Shown piece after piece: positions 7,641 to 15,255 of a DNA stretch of 64,000 nt. A program made the position numbers and the translations under genes. Positions within the stretch are counted from its first letter, which is position 1. Each line of letters opens with the position of its first letter. The notes under the pieces were generated by a model. The model ran no database searches and was not told the origin of the DNA. It saw only the letters and a program-made list of their open reading frames with translations. Origin of the DNA: Acidipila sp. EB88 (GTDB lineage Bacteria; Acidobacteriota; Terriglobia; Terriglobales; Acidobacteriaceae); assembly GCF_003858395.1 (NCBI RefSeq), contig NZ_QWEV01000005.1, forward strand, positions 2,108,001 through 2,172,000, in the 5' to 3' direction.

Positions 7641-8726
7641 ATGCGCCGTTTCGCCCTGCCTCTGCTCGCCCTTGCCCTCGCCGGAGCCGCTGCTCCGCTC
7701 ACGCTCCGCGCCCAGTCGGCCCCATCCCCCGATGCTCCGCCGGTCAGCACCGCGCCCGCACAGGACGACACCCAGCAGAGCGCCCCCGTCACCACCCTGC
7801 GCGTCAACTCCAACCTCGTCTCCCTCTACTTCACCGTGAAAGACAAGCGCGGCGCCCTGATCCCTGACCTCACTCGCGACGATTGCGCCGTCTTTGAAGA
7901 CAAAAAACAGCAGAAGGTCCGCAACTTCGAAAGCAAGTCCGACCAGCCCCTTACCCTCGGCATCCTGCTCGACACCTCGGGCTCGCAACAAAACGTCCTG
8001 CCCCTCGAGCAGCAGACCGGCTCCAACTTCCTCCATCGCGTGCTCCGCGACAAGGACGAAGCCTTCCTGATCTCTTTCGACGTCGACGTCAACCTCATCG
8101 AGGACTACACCAACAACGCCGGCACCCTGTCCCGCGCCATGAACAAGGCCGAGATCAACACCGCCGCCGGCAACGGTTCGGCCGGCATCCCCGGCCTGGG
8201 CCAGGGCACCATCCCCACCCAGGGCGCGCCCAAGGGCACTCTGCTCTACGACGCCGTCTACCTCGCCGCAGGCGACAAGCTCCGGCAGGAGACCGGCCGC
8301 AAAGCCATGATCCTGCTCACCGACGGCGAAGACCAGGGCTCCAAGTACCGCGTGCAGGACGCCATCGAGGCCGCGCAAAAAGCCAATGCCATCGTCTACG
8401 TCATCCTGATCGCCGACCGAGGCTTCTACTCCGGCGGCTCCATCATGCTCGGCGGCTACTCCGGCGACCAGCAGATGCACCGCATGGCCGAGGCCACCGG
8501 CGGCCGCGTCATCGACGTTGGCAACAACGGCAAAAAGCTCGAAGATGCCTTCCAGCAGATCGAGGACGAGCTCCGCACCCAGTACGTCGCCTCCTACGTC
8601 CCGCTCAACACCGACTTCGACGGCAAATACCGCGCCGTCGACATCCAGTGCAAGCGCAATACCGAGAACCTCAAGGTCCAGGCCCGCAAAGGCTACTACG
8701 CCGTCCCCGCCGACGAGGCCCAGTAG
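7641..8726 (+). CDS. Secreted VWFA-related protein, acidobacterial type (2)
   Basis: 361 residues. The signal peptide (LLALALAGAAAPLTLRA-Q) is followed by a linker, the strand NSNLVSLYFTVKDKRG, the RDDCAVFEDKKQQKV segment and a von Willebrand A domain. It keeps the metal-site motif LLDTSGSQQN (D-x-S-x-S type) and IMLLTDGEDQGS-like strand four (MILLTDGEDQGS). The end GKYRAVDIQCKR...KVQARKGYYA is the usual terminus of these acidobacterial proteins. Unlike the protein at 4461-5831, the first metal motif is intact. It is likely periplasmic or surface-exposed and may bind protein ligands. The tandem array ends about 40 bases before its start. Confidence 0.88.
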   Translation: MRRFALPLLALALAGAAAPLTLRAQSAPSPDAPPVSTAPAQDDTQQSAPVTTLRVNSNLVSLYFTVKDKRGALIPDLTRDDCAVFEDKKQQKVRNFESKSDQPLTLGILLDTSGSQQNVLPLEQQTGSNFLHRVLRDKDEAFLISFDVDVNLIEDYTNNAGTLSRAMNKAEINTAAGNGSAGIPGLGQGTIPTQGAPKGTLLYDAVYLAAGDKLRQETGRKAMILLTDGEDQGSKYRVQDAIEAAQKANAIVYVILIADRGFYSGGSIMLGGYSGDQQMHRMAEATGGRVIDVGNNGKKLEDAFQQIEDELRTQYVASYVPLNTDFDGKYRAVDIQCKRNTENLKVQARKGYYAVPADEAQ

Positions 8727-8853
8727 CGCAACGGCGTAGCCGCCCAAGCCGGCACCCACGCACACCAGCGTATGAAGCCCAGTCGCGTGCGCCCGGCTAC
8801 CCTTTGCTCGAGGCGTGTCCTCTCAGAAAGCAGCGCTTTCAGGAGATTCCCCC

Positions 8854-9423
8854 ATGCCACGTCCCTTCAGCTTTGCCCTTGCCCTCTCTGCAACGACCCT
8901 GTGCCTTGCTCTCGCCGCCCACGCGGCCGACGTGCGCACCGACTACGACCACCAGGCCAGCTTCGCCAATTACCACACCTACTCGTGGGGCACGGTGAAA
9001 ACCGATAACCCCCTGTACGTCGACCGGATCAAGTCCGCCGTCAACGCTGATCTGCAGGCCAAGGGCTGGCAGATGGTTCCGTCCGGCGGCTCCGCCACCA
9101 TCTTCGCTACCGGCAGCATCAGGAACGAGCAGCAGATCGAGACCATGTACAGCGGCATGGGCGGCGGCTGGGGTGGTGGCTGGGGCTGGAACCGTTTCGG
9201 CGGCGGGTTCGGCGGGGGCGGTTTAGGCGAAGCAACCACGACCACCACCCAGCAGCCTGTGGGTAACCTCGTGCTCGATATCTTCGACACCGCGAACCAC
9301 CAGCTGCTGTTTCGCGGCATCTCCTCTGAGGACCTGTCGAAGAACGCCGACAAGAACACCAGGAACCTCAATAAGAACATCGACAAGATGTTCAAGAACT
9401 TCCCACCGAAGGGGAACGGCTAG
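8854..9423 (+). CDS. DUF4136 domain protein, exported (1)
   Basis: 189 residues with a signal peptide (FALALSATTLCLALAAHA-A). The mature part begins VRTDYDHQASFANYHTYSWG, the standard opening of DUF4136, and continues with the DLQAKGWQMVPSGG element typical of the family. A Gly/Trp-rich loop follows (9160-9225). It probably sits in the periplasm or is attached to the outer membrane, with unknown function. The ATG at 8854 is preferred because AGGAGA precedes it by 7 bases. It is followed by a single base and then a second DUF4136 gene, so the two are surely co-transcribed. Confidence 0.85.
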   Translation: MPRPFSFALALSATTLCLALAAHAADVRTDYDHQASFANYHTYSWGTVKTDNPLYVDRIKSAVNADLQAKGWQMVPSGGSATIFATGSIRNEQQIETMYSGMGGGWGGGWGWNRFGGGFGGGGLGEATTTTTQQPVGNLVLDIFDTANHQLLFRGISSEDLSKNADKNTRNLNKNIDKMFKNFPPKGNG

Positions 9424-9424
9424 C

Positions 9425-10108
9425 TTGCCCGCACAGCGCACCCGCACCATCGCCGCAGCCACGAACCTCCCGCACCACCGCACAGTGCCCGAGGCCACGC
9501 CTCGCCCCGGCGCGGCCTCGCATGGCCGCGCCGCACTCACGCGTATCGGGCGCATCCTCCCTGCGGCTGCCCTGCTGCTGTTCATCGCGCTCACCCCGCC
9601 CGCGCAGGCGTTGCCATTCTTCCCGCCCCGCGTCACCTCCGAGTACGACCACTCCGCGTCCTTCCGCAACCGCACCTACTCCTGGGGCGATGCGCGCATG
9701 GGCGTGCCGCTCTACGTCGACTCCACCCGGGCCCTCATCGATAAGGACTTCAAAAAGCGCGGCTGGCAGCTCGTGCCCTCTGGAGGCTCCACCACCGTGT
9801 TCCTGCTCGGCCACACCCCCGACGCCCAGAACGTCATCGACTACTACCACCAGCACGGCGACCTCTGGGCGCAGAACTGGAGCGCCCAGGGCTGGGGCCC
9901 CACCTGGAAGACCCACTACGGCGAGCTCATCTACAACGCCGCCGGCACTGCTGAAAACCACATCGTCTTCGACATCTTCGACACCACCACCCACCAGCCC
10001 ATCTTCCGCGCCGTCACCGCCGAAGACCTTTCCGGCACCCCCAAAAAGAACAACAAGGACCTCGAGCGCCGCTTCAAAGTCATCTTCAAACAACTCCCCA
10101 AAAAGTAG
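9425..10108 (+). CDS. DUF4136 domain protein, exported (2), tandem paralogue
   Basis: Up to 227 residues. After an internal hydrophobic segment (ILPAAALLLFIALTPPAQA) the mature protein repeats the first gene's pattern: SEYDHSASFRNRTYSWGDA, KDFKKRGWQLVPSGG and HIVFDIFDTTTHQP. The two paralogues differ in the middle: this one has DYYHQHGDLWAQNW where the first has a Gly-rich loop. The start is uncertain. The TTG at 9425 directly after the previous stop would give a long 48-residue lead before the signal core, and a GTG at 9485 is the other option. Re-initiation after the first gene is likely. Function unknown. Confidence 0.8.
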   Translation: MPAQRTRTIAAATNLPHHRTVPEATPRPGAASHGRAALTRIGRILPAAALLLFIALTPPAQALPFFPPRVTSEYDHSASFRNRTYSWGDARMGVPLYVDSTRALIDKDFKKRGWQLVPSGGSTTVFLLGHTPDAQNVIDYYHQHGDLWAQNWSAQGWGPTWKTHYGELIYNAAGTAENHIVFDIFDTTTHQPIFRAVTAEDLSGTPKKNNKDLERRFKVIFKQLPKK

Positions 10109-10199
10109 TTTGTCGTTGCACGAGGACCCGCCATGAAGCGGCCGCTGGCCGCGCCGGCGGTCTTACGTCTGCTAAGCCCGATATCCTAGAACCCTGCTT

Positions 10200-11180
10200 A
10201 TGAGTCAGTCCGAGCCACGCACACGCCTCCTGGTCCCGCTCGCCTTTGCCTGCGTGTACTTCTTCTGGGGCTCCACCTTCGTGGCCATCCGCTACAGCGT
10301 CGCGTTCCTCACCCCTGGCTTCGTTTCAGGCTTCCGCTACCTCGCCGCCGGCCTGATCCTGCTGGCATGGTTCGCCGTCCGCGGCACTACGATCCGCCTC
10401 ACCCCGCGCGAACTCCTCCGCGCCGCCATCCTGGGCCTGCTGCTGCTCACCGGCAACAACGTCCTGCTTGGTTTCGCCGAGCGCTCCCTCACCGCCGGCT
10501 ACGCCGCGCTGCTCACCGCCAGTGTGCCCATGCTCATCGCCTGCGCCGAGTCCGCAATCCCCGGCGGCCGTCCGCTCAACCGCGTCGGCTGGGCCGGCAC
10601 CGCACTGGGCCTCGGCGGCCTGCTGCTGTTGCTGTATCCCGTGCTGCGTCGCGGCTTCGTGCCTCAGGGCGTCACCGACGCCGAGCGGGCGGTCTCTATC
10701 GGCACCGCCATCCTGCTGGTTGCCATTGCAAGCTGGGTCGTGGGCACGCTGCTCTCCGGCCGCATCCGCTCCACCGTCGAGCCGCTGCTTTCCTCCGCCT
10801 GGCAGATGTGCATCGCCGGTCTCGTCAACGTCCTCATCGGCACCGCGGCCGGTGGCTGGCGCTCCGCCCACTGGACCCCCGGCGTCATCGCCGCGCTTGC
10901 CTGGCTCACCCTGTTCGGCTCGCTGGTCGGCTACTCCGCCTACACCTACCTGCTGCACACGGTCTCGGTCGCCAAGGTCGCGACCTACGCCTACGTCAAT
11001 CCGATCGTGGCCGTGCTGCTCTCGGCCCTGTTCCTGCACGAGAGCCTCCACGGTTCGCAGTGGTTTGCCATGGCCATCATCCTCGTCGCCGTGGCCACCA
11101 TCACCGCCTCTAAAACAAGCCAGCAACCCGCGCGCCCGGCCGAACTGACGGAAGCCGCAGAAGCCGGCGAAGCCGGCTAA
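10200..11180 (+). CDS. EamA-family transporter, YedA/RhaT-like
   Basis: 326 residues and ten hydrophobic segments. The opening PLAFACVYFFWGSTFVAIRY and the FRYLAAGLILL loop match the YedA-like branch of EamA exporters, as do VGYSAYTYLLHTVSVAKVATYAYVNP and LSALFLHESL near the end. The C-terminal tail is Ala/Glu-rich. It probably exports a small metabolite or amino acid through the inner membrane, but the substrate is not predictable. No regulator lies beside it. Family A repeat copy 3 and an AT-rich island follow. Confidence 0.88.
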   Translation: MSQSEPRTRLLVPLAFACVYFFWGSTFVAIRYSVAFLTPGFVSGFRYLAAGLILLAWFAVRGTTIRLTPRELLRAAILGLLLLTGNNVLLGFAERSLTAGYAALLTASVPMLIACAESAIPGGRPLNRVGWAGTALGLGGLLLLLYPVLRRGFVPQGVTDAERAVSIGTAILLVAIASWVVGTLLSGRIRSTVEPLLSSAWQMCIAGLVNVLIGTAAGGWRSAHWTPGVIAALAWLTLFGSLVGYSAYTYLLHTVSVAKVATYAYVNPIVAVLLSALFLHESLHGSQWFAMAIILVAVATITASKTSQQPARPAELTEAAEAGEAG

Positions 11181-11217
11181 GCCCCAGCCGCCAGGCACCC
11201 GCGAGTCCCGCACAGAA

Positions 11218-11255
11218 GCGGGTGCCCATGTCTCGCGTCTGAGACGTGGCAAGCA
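11218..11255. repeat. Intergenic hairpin repeat, family A, copy 3
   Basis: GCGGGTGCCCATGTCTCGCG then TCTGAGACGTGGCAAGCAC. It keeps the ATGTCTC/GAGACGT core but has lost one C of the GCCCC run. Confidence 0.65.
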
Positions 11256-11334
11256 CAACACCCGTCAGCGCCTCGTTCCGGCACCCCGGACGGCGGCAGG
11301 CATCTTACCCGCGATCCCGCAAACTCTGTGACAC

Positions 11335-11428
11335 GCATAAATATGCAAGACGAAAAATCACAAAACGCAAATGACGCGTTATTTGCTGCATACTTATGCA
11401 TCAACCTCGAAAGCACTGCATAAATATA
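11335..11428. promoter_or_regulatory. Three TGCATA-type palindromic motifs, possible operators
   Basis: GCATAAATATGC (11335-11346), TGCATACTTATGCA (11387-11400, perfect arms) and TGCATAAATATA (11417-11428). They lie in the only clearly AT-rich stretch of this part of the window. The motif resembles operators of the ArgR class in general shape, but no bound regulator can be named. Confidence 0.4.
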
Positions 11429-11452
11429 AAAATGGCTTTTCGCAAGTGACAC

Positions 11453-11481
11453 AAAAACAGGCGCATTTTGCGCCTGTTTTT
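11453..11481. terminator. Perfect hairpin, bidirectional terminator
   Basis: AAAAACAGGCGCA and TGCGCCTGTTTTT are exact complements around a 3-base loop, with A and T runs on either side. It could end transcription from either direction, or end a small RNA starting in the AT-rich island. Confidence 0.7.
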
Positions 11482-11575
11482 GGCACAAAATGCACCTGTG
11501 TGCACACCCTGTTTCAGTCCGCCGCAGCCCACGCGGGCGACTTCGGGCGCCGGCCCGACCCTCCCCCGTTTGGGG

Positions 11576-11656
11576 CAGAGCGAGCCAGCCACCGTCTACC
11601 CCATTCGGGCTACAGCCGGAGCGGTCCGGGCCTCACCCGGGACCGGGCTCGCTCTG
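11576..11656. other. GC-rich stem structure after the peroxiredoxin gene
   Basis: CAGAGCGAGCC (11576-11586) pairs with GGCTCGCTCTG (11646-11656). Between them CGGTCCGGG...CCCGGGACCG makes a second imperfect stem. It lies just past the stop of the minus-strand peroxiredoxin gene and may be a 3' end structure. Confidence 0.35.
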
Positions 11657-11669
11657 GGCAACAACCCGC

Positions 11670-12329
11670 CTACAGCGTCTTCTTGGTCAGGTACCAGCTC
11701 TGCACCTGCAGCCCGTCGCCAGTGCTGTTGACCCGCTTTTCCGCGTCCGCCACCGTACCCGGGCTTGGCACGATCACCTGGTCGCCCGGCTGCCAGTCCG
11801 CGCCGGTCGACACGCCGTTCTTGTCCGCCGTCTGGATCGCCTCGAACACCCGCACCAGTTCATCCACCGACCGGCCCAGCTGCGGCGGATAGTAGATGAT
11901 CGCGCGGATCTTGCCCTTGGGGTCGATCGCAAACACCGCGCGCACCGCCGCCGTATCCGACACCGCCTCATGCACTAGCCCGTAGGCCATCGACACCTTG
12001 AAGTCCAGATCGGCTACCAGCGGAAACTTGATCTTGGCGCCGCCCATCTGCTCCATGTCGCGCACCCACGCAATGTGCGAGAACACCGAGTCGATCGAAA
12101 TCCCGATCGGCTGCACGTTCAACCGGTCCCAGTCCGCCTGCCGCTCGGCAAACGCGATGAACTCGGTCGTGCACACCGGCGTAAAGTCCGACGGATGCGA
12201 GAACAGCATCACGTACTTGCCCTGGGAGGTGTAGTCACTCAGCTTGATGACGCCATGGGTGCTCTTGGCCTCAAAATCAGGGGCCTGCTCAAGAATGCGG
12301 GGAATTCGGGATTCAGCGGTGATGCTCAT
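11670..12329 (-). CDS. 1-Cys peroxiredoxin (Prx6 / AhpC-TSA family)
   Basis: 219 residues. The catalytic motif SHPSDFTPVCTTE places the peroxidatic Cys at residue 53. No other Cys is present, so this is a true 1-Cys enzyme. The Prx6 C-terminal extension is complete, with RAIIYYPPQLGRS and WQPGDQVIVP. It reduces hydrogen and organic peroxides in the cytoplasm using an external thiol. The start at 12329 fits the family and has GGAG 5 bases before it. The open frame extends upstream but that part is not protein-like. It stands alone in its transcription unit. Confidence 0.95.
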   Translation of the reverse strand: MSITAESRIPRILEQAPDFEAKSTHGVIKLSDYTSQGKYVMLFSHPSDFTPVCTTEFIAFAERQADWDRLNVQPIGISIDSVFSHIAWVRDMEQMGGAKIKFPLVADLDFKVSMAYGLVHEAVSDTAAVRAVFAIDPKGKIRAIIYYPPQLGRSVDELVRVFEAIQTADKNGVSTGADWQPGDQVIVPSPGTVADAEKRVNSTGDGLQVQSWYLTKKTL

Positions 12330-13066
12330 AGGTCTCCATTCCAGCTTGTAAGGGCAATGGCCGCTCGACGCAGGCGTCGCGCGGCTTGGGTTCATCTCTA
12401 CTCGTACCAGACTACTCAACGCGGTGTCTTGCGCGACACGCTGCGCTTCGGCCTTTTCCAGCAGCAGGCGCGCTTTGCTCCGGGCCCCGCTTCGTGGCGG
12501 GTATGGCAGGCAGCAACGCGCGTTCAATGCCCGCCGCAGGGCACTCGGTTCCTCTCAAGAGATGCAGCCGCCGCAGCAAGGTTCCCCGAAAATTCAGCCC
12601 TTCGGCTGCTTCCGCAGCGAGGATCCGCCCACCGCCGTCTGGTAAGCAGTGCCACCTCGAATCACTCGATCATCCGCGCGCCCTGTACGCCGCGGCGGTC
12701 CCTCCGCTTTGTTCGCATGCGCCCGGGCATGCCCGCGCAACCCACGCGCCACGCGTTCTGCAGCCGCCCGAGACACACCAGGTGCCTCCTGACAGCCCTG
12801 CTTGTCCGCGCCTCAGGAGGGACCTCCAGCCCGGCGCCTCATGTTCACCCGCGAGACGTGCGCACCAGCCGGCCGAGCCCTGTTCCCGGCAGCCACCACC
12901 TTCGCGCCCACGGAGCCCCACCCTGTCTCCGCCGCCGCCGCCGCCGTGGCGCCTCGTAGAGTCTCGGTAACGGTCAAGCCCTGCGTCACGCGCCCGGTAC
13001 GCCGCCGCTTAGCATACGGGTAGTCCGGCTGCGTCCACCATCCGGCCACGAGGAGACCGCCCAACC
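12330..13066. other. Long intergenic region without a recognised gene
   Basis: 737 bases between the divergent peroxiredoxin and PhzF genes. Several open frames cross it, but they are Pro/Arg/Ser-rich frame shadows of GC-rich DNA with no ribosome site or domain. I see no tRNA, repeat copy or clear hairpin. Confidence 0.5.
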
Positions 13067-14143
13067 ATGCCGCGCCCTTACCCCTACCTCCTGCTCGATG
13101 TGTTCACCGACACGCCCTTCGCCGGCAACCAGCTCGCCGTTTTCCCCGACGCCCACGGGCTCACCGACGCGGAGATGCAGTGTCTCGCACGCGAAACCAA
13201 CCTCTCCGAAACCACGTTCTGCCTGCCCACCCCCGCGTCCCTCGGAGGCGCCGAACCCTTCCGCGTGCGCATCTTCACCGTCGACGAGGAGCTGCCCTTC
13301 GCCGGCCATCCCACCCTCGGCACCGCCGCCGCCCTTCGCTGGACCGTGCCCGCGCTTCGCCATGCTGCCGAGGTCAGGCTGGCCCTCAATGCCGGCGTGG
13401 TCCCTGTACGCTACGCCGAAGCCTCGCTGCCGGCCGTTCCGGACCCCCACCCCACTCCCTCAGGAACAGTACCGCTCCCGCCCGAAGCTCCCGCCCAGTC
13501 TCTCCCGTGGGGCCAGCCCTTGCATGGTGAGATGGAGCAGCCGCTTCCGCGTTTTGGCCGGGAGCATGACCGCGGGGCTGTCGCAGCAGCATTGGGGCTG
13601 CCGCTCTCCGCCCTCGACCCGACAAACCCCGTCCAGACCGTCTCCACGGGCCTCCCCTTCGTCATCGTGCCCCTCAGCAGCCGCACGGCCCTCCGTGCGC
13701 TCCGCGTGCCCCAGCAACTCGCCCAGCCCTACCTGGAGGCGACCGACGGCAAGTTCTTCTATGTCATCGCTCCCGGCGACGAGAACGAACGCGGCAATGC
13801 GATGAGCGAAGCGGCAAGCCAGGCCGGGAGCAGCGCTGCAGCCGACTCACCGCACTGGTATGCCCGCATGCAGTTTTACGGCGGCGAAGATCCCGCCACG
13901 GGTTCTGCCGCCGGCTGTGCCACTGCCTACCTCGTGCAGCACGGACTGGTTCCCTCCGGCACAACCGTGTACTTGCACCAGGGAAGTGACATCTTGCGGC
14001 CCAGTACCCTCCGCTGCTCGGCAGTCCTTCCGTCCAATAGCGAACACTCGGGTCAGATCCGTCCACTAATCCCATCCGGGCATTACGTTCGTGTAGCTGG
14101 AAGCACCATCCTTGTGGCACAAGGACGCTTTTTCCTTCGTTGA
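13067..14143 (+). CDS. PhzF-family isomerase
   Basis: 358 residues. It begins in the family way (LLDVFTDTPFAGNQLAVF), has the catalytic Glu in NLSETTF (residue 48), the FAGHPTLGTA turn (GHP at 80-82) and the GEDPATGSAAG motif with its Asp at 275. PhzF proteins isomerise small cyclic or conjugated acids with Glu as general acid-base. Only some make phenazines, and no other phenazine gene is near. The protein is about 60 residues longer than usual, owing to Pro-rich insertions near residues 120-165 and an Ala/Ser stretch near 240-262. The ATG at 13067 has a GGAG about 12 bases upstream. Confidence 0.9.
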   Translation: MPRPYPYLLLDVFTDTPFAGNQLAVFPDAHGLTDAEMQCLARETNLSETTFCLPTPASLGGAEPFRVRIFTVDEELPFAGHPTLGTAAALRWTVPALRHAAEVRLALNAGVVPVRYAEASLPAVPDPHPTPSGTVPLPPEAPAQSLPWGQPLHGEMEQPLPRFGREHDRGAVAAALGLPLSALDPTNPVQTVSTGLPFVIVPLSSRTALRALRVPQQLAQPYLEATDGKFFYVIAPGDENERGNAMSEAASQAGSSAAADSPHWYARMQFYGGEDPATGSAAGCATAYLVQHGLVPSGTTVYLHQGSDILRPSTLRCSAVLPSNSEHSGQIRPLIPSGHYVRVAGSTILVAQGRFFLR

Positions 14144-14164
14144 TGCACACCCCTTCCACAGCCT

Positions 14165-14185
14165 CCCACCTGCGTTGTAGGTGGG
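14165..14185 (+). terminator. Weak hairpin after the PhzF gene
   Basis: CCCACCT-GCGTTGT-AGGTGGG, 22 bases after the stop. It has a 7-base perfect stem but no T run directly behind it. Confidence 0.4.
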
Positions 14186-14544
14186 CGCAGCCCTATTTGG
14201 CCTTGTTTTCCTCTTATGCAAGTGCAAAGTGCCTGTGGCTTTCGCCTCCTGTTCGCAGTTGCGCACCCCGTGGCACGCCCGTAGTCTGAGCAAGCGTTGA
14301 GGAGCCAGCAACACGGCTTCGCATTGCAACTTTCGCCATTTCTCGACAACTGAGCTGAACAACCGCCCTCCGCCGGCACACGCTGCGGTCGGTCGCTTGT
14401 GTCTCCGCCGTCTGGATTGTCCAGATGGTGCGGACCCCTGCGTTCCGCCACAGAATGCTGCTGAGCCCAAGGCATTTGTTCCCCTGCCCGCTTCCGTTCG
14501 GCGCCGAATCGCCCGGGGAAAGCGCAGCACCGCCCTATGGCCTT

Positions 14545-14570
14545 TTTGTGGGAGCAACCGCTCCCACAAA
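14545..14570. repeat. Perfect inverted repeat TTTGTGGGAGC / GCTCCCACAAA
   Basis: 11-base arms with an AACC loop. It resembles the GTGGGAGCGG class of intergenic REP elements seen in other bacteria. Only one copy is in this window. Confidence 0.55.
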
Positions 14571-14719
14571 CGGGTTACGGCGCATGCGCCCCCTCCTGGC
14601 CCAAAACACGTCGCCGCGCGTAAAGCGCGCGGCCAACCAAACTCCTTCCCGGGAGCTGCGCCCCCACTTGCCCAAAAAGCAAGGGCAGCCCGGGCAGCAA
14701 GCAGAAAAGAGCAGATGCG

Positions 14720-15148
14720 ATGCGACCCAGAAAAGTGATTCTCCTAGTAGACGGCAACGAGCAGGCCCTGAGCGTGCGCAAGTTCATGCTGGAAACACGC
14801 GGCTACCGCGTGGTGGAAGCAGCGACGGCAGCCGAGGCGCTGGAGCGGTTTACCCAGGGAGGGATCGATCTCGTCGTGAGCGACCTCCTGCTGGCGGGCA
14901 TGGATGGAAACGAGATGGTGCGTCGCATGAAGGCCGAGTCGCCGGACGTACCGGCCCTGCTCGTGAGCGCCACAGTGAAGGAGTTTTCGCGCGCAGAAGC
15001 GGCTGATGCGTTTCTCCCCAAGGGAGCGTTCTCGCCGAGTGAGATGGTGGAGCGCATCCGCGTGCTGCTGGTGCGCAAACGCGGACCTAAGCGCGCGACG
15101 ATCCCCATGCATCAGCCGCTTACGGGCAGCATGGGTGCACACGCCTGA
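14720..15148 (+). CDS. Single-domain response regulator (CheY-like receiver)
   Basis: 142 residues with one receiver domain and no output domain. The phospho-acceptor is Asp55 in VVSDLLLAGMDG, the Thr/Ser position is Ser83 in LLVSAT, and the conserved Lys is Lys101 in FLPKGA. The N-terminal acidic pocket is weak: VDGNE instead of the usual DD pair, so metal binding may differ. The receiver ends near residue 125 and is followed by a short basic tail. No histidine kinase is adjacent, so its partner must be elsewhere. It probably works by protein-protein contact. Confidence 0.9.
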   Translation: MRPRKVILLVDGNEQALSVRKFMLETRGYRVVEAATAAEALERFTQGGIDLVVSDLLLAGMDGNEMVRRMKAESPDVPALLVSATVKEFSRAEAADAFLPKGAFSPSEMVERIRVLLVRKRGPKRATIPMHQPLTGSMGAHA

Positions 15149-15255
15149 GCTGGTCCGCCTTCGGCACGCGGTTGTTCGCTCCGGGTGCGGACCGAAAGGT
15201 GCCTGGAATCGGCAAGCACTGCGGCAGCCTCGGCGTTATGACCTAAACTGCTAGA

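Larger units (their letters stand above)
11181..11669. other. Intergenic region with repeat, AT-rich island and structured elements
   Basis: 489 bases between the convergent EamA and peroxiredoxin genes. In order: family A repeat (11218-11255), an AT-rich stretch with palindromes (11335-11428), a perfect hairpin (11453-11481) and a GC-rich stem structure (11576-11656). The open frames crossing it have no protein-like features. Confidence 0.7.
14144..14719. other. Hairpin-rich intergenic region
   Basis: 576 bases before the receiver gene. It contains a small hairpin at 14165-14185 right after phzF, an 11-base perfect stem at 14545-14570 and a CCGCGCG/CGCGCGG stem at 14614-14632. No open frame in it is convincing. 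It could be a long 5' leader. Confidence 0.5.

Noticed and set aside
7503..8765. 420-residue minus frame, Gly/Val-rich, starting downstream of the VWA gene
   Set aside because: It is antisense to the VWA gene and runs into the 19-bp array, which supplies the Gly/Trp part.
12386..12970. 194-residue open frame in the gap before phzF
   Set aside because: Ser/Pro/Arg-rich, no ribosome site or known domain; typical of GC-rich non-coding DNA.
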